From positions 1 through 5,107 of the forward strand of contig JAKJBT010000106.1 in NCBI GenBank assembly GCA_022706865.1: a stretch of DNA of 5,107 nucleotides. Direction: 5' to 3'. This stretch comes from Bacillota bacterium. Its GTDB lineage: Bacteria > Bacillota_A > Clostridia > Lutisporales > Lutisporaceae. Of the stretch, positions 4,604-5,107 are shown piece by piece (the first letter of the stretch is position 1; each line of letters starts with the position of its first letter). A program made the translations under genes and the position numbers. The notes under the pieces are model-generated. The model did no database searches, had not been told where the DNA came from, and worked only from the letters and a program-made list of their open reading frames with translations.

Positions 4604-5107
4604 TTGGCAGTATTGGTGACGGGAGGCGCAGGCTATATCGGTTCACACTGTGTTTGCAGTCTTATTGACAGAAAAGAAGAAGTTGTTGTTGCAGATAACC
4701 TGCAAACAGGTCACGAGGATGCTGTGCATGGGGGAGCAAGATTTTACAAAGGGGATATCCGGGATGGGAAATTTCTCGATAAGATATTTAATGAGAATGA
4801 TATTGATACGGTAATCCATTTTGCTGCCGATTCCCTGGTTGGTGTGAGCATGAAAGAACCTCTTTCTTACTTCGACAATAATGTATATGGAACAGAAGTA
4901 CTGCTTTCAGCAATGAAAAGGCATAATGTAGGCAGAATAGTATTTTCATCTTCTGCAGCAGTCTACGGCGAACCGGAGAACATTCCGATTCCTGAGACAG
5001 ATAGGACTGAACCCACTAATGCCTATGGGGAAACCAAGCTTGTAATGGAAAAAATGATGAAGTGGGCGGATATTGCCCATGGTATAAAGTATATAGCCCT
5101 CAGGTAC
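4604..5107 (+). CDS. galE: UDP-glucose 4-epimerase, N-terminal 168 residues
   Basis: An extended short-chain dehydrogenase/reductase that interconverts UDP-glucose and UDP-galactose with bound NAD, supplying galactose units for surface polysaccharide or the Leloir pathway. The N-terminal NAD-binding motif TGGAGYIG is at residues 6-13, the acidic D31-N32-L33 follows beta-2, HFAADSLVGVS is at 72-82, the catalytic Ser region SSSAAVYG is at 115-122, and the Y141-x3-K145 catalytic pair lies in NAYGETK. These match GalE better than other sugar epimerases. The start is TTG: GGAGG (4590-4594) is 9 nt upstream, the codon before TTG is an in-frame TAA, and the nearby ATG at 4597 is in a different frame. 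The gene runs off the window; about half of the usual ~330 residues is missing. Confidence 0.95.
   Translation, partial: MAVLVTGGAGYIGSHCVCSLIDRKEEVVVADNLQTGHEDAVHGGARFYKGDIRDGKFLDKIFNENDIDTVIHFAADSLVGVSMKEPLSYFDNNVYGTEVLLSAMKRHNVGRIVFSSSAAVYGEPENIPIPETDRTEPTNAYGETKLVMEKMMKWADIAHGIKYIALRY

Overview
The window looks like chromosomal DNA from an anaerobic, low-to-moderate-GC Firmicute of the Clostridia type. The clues are strong AGGAGG-type ribosome binding sites, AT-rich spacers with TATAAT-like -10 boxes, frequent TTG starts, a glycine-riboswitch-controlled glycine cleavage operon, and a small redox protein whose active-site cysteine codon is UGA, read here as selenocysteine. Species cannot be fixed from the sequence. 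No mobile element, CRISPR array, tRNA or rRNA was seen.

Left part, read on the minus strand: a sigma-A-like promoter (about 1657-1685) drives a tandem two-aptamer glycine riboswitch (1447-1631), followed by an intrinsic terminator (1407-1447), a second terminator-like hairpin (1328-1375) and then gcvT (146-1252), the T-protein of the glycine cleavage system. After gcvT comes a structured spacer whose outer stem covers the Shine-Dalgarno sequence of the next gene; only the first 8 bases of that gene (1-8) are inside the window. It is probably the next gcv gene. The layout implies glycine-responsive expression of the operon, with possible further control at the gcvT/next-gene junction.

Middle part: a divergent pair shares a 105-bp AT-rich spacer with a perfect 16-bp palindrome. 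To the left is a small four-cysteine zinc-ribbon protein (1721-2011, TTG start). To the right is a glutaredoxin-like protein (2117-2380) with an in-frame TGA at the first position of its CxxC motif (U12-P-D-C15) and a SECIS-like hairpin 22 nt downstream. A conventional caller would start this gene after the TGA and lose its active site. It is followed by a four-helix membrane protein of the CmpB/'ABC transporter type IV' family (2416-2823).

Right part: a large minus-strand gene (2828-4435) encodes a gamma-glutamyltranspeptidase-family Ntn hydrolase of the divergent YwrD-like type, convergent with the membrane protein and separated from it by only 4 bp. Divergent from it, the window ends inside galE (4604 onward, TTG start), a UDP-glucose 4-epimerase giving the first 168 residues.

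The strongest item for a second look is the Sec-containing glutaredoxin with its SECIS element. Next are the stacked terminators behind the glycine riboswitch and the RBS-covering structure downstream of gcvT.
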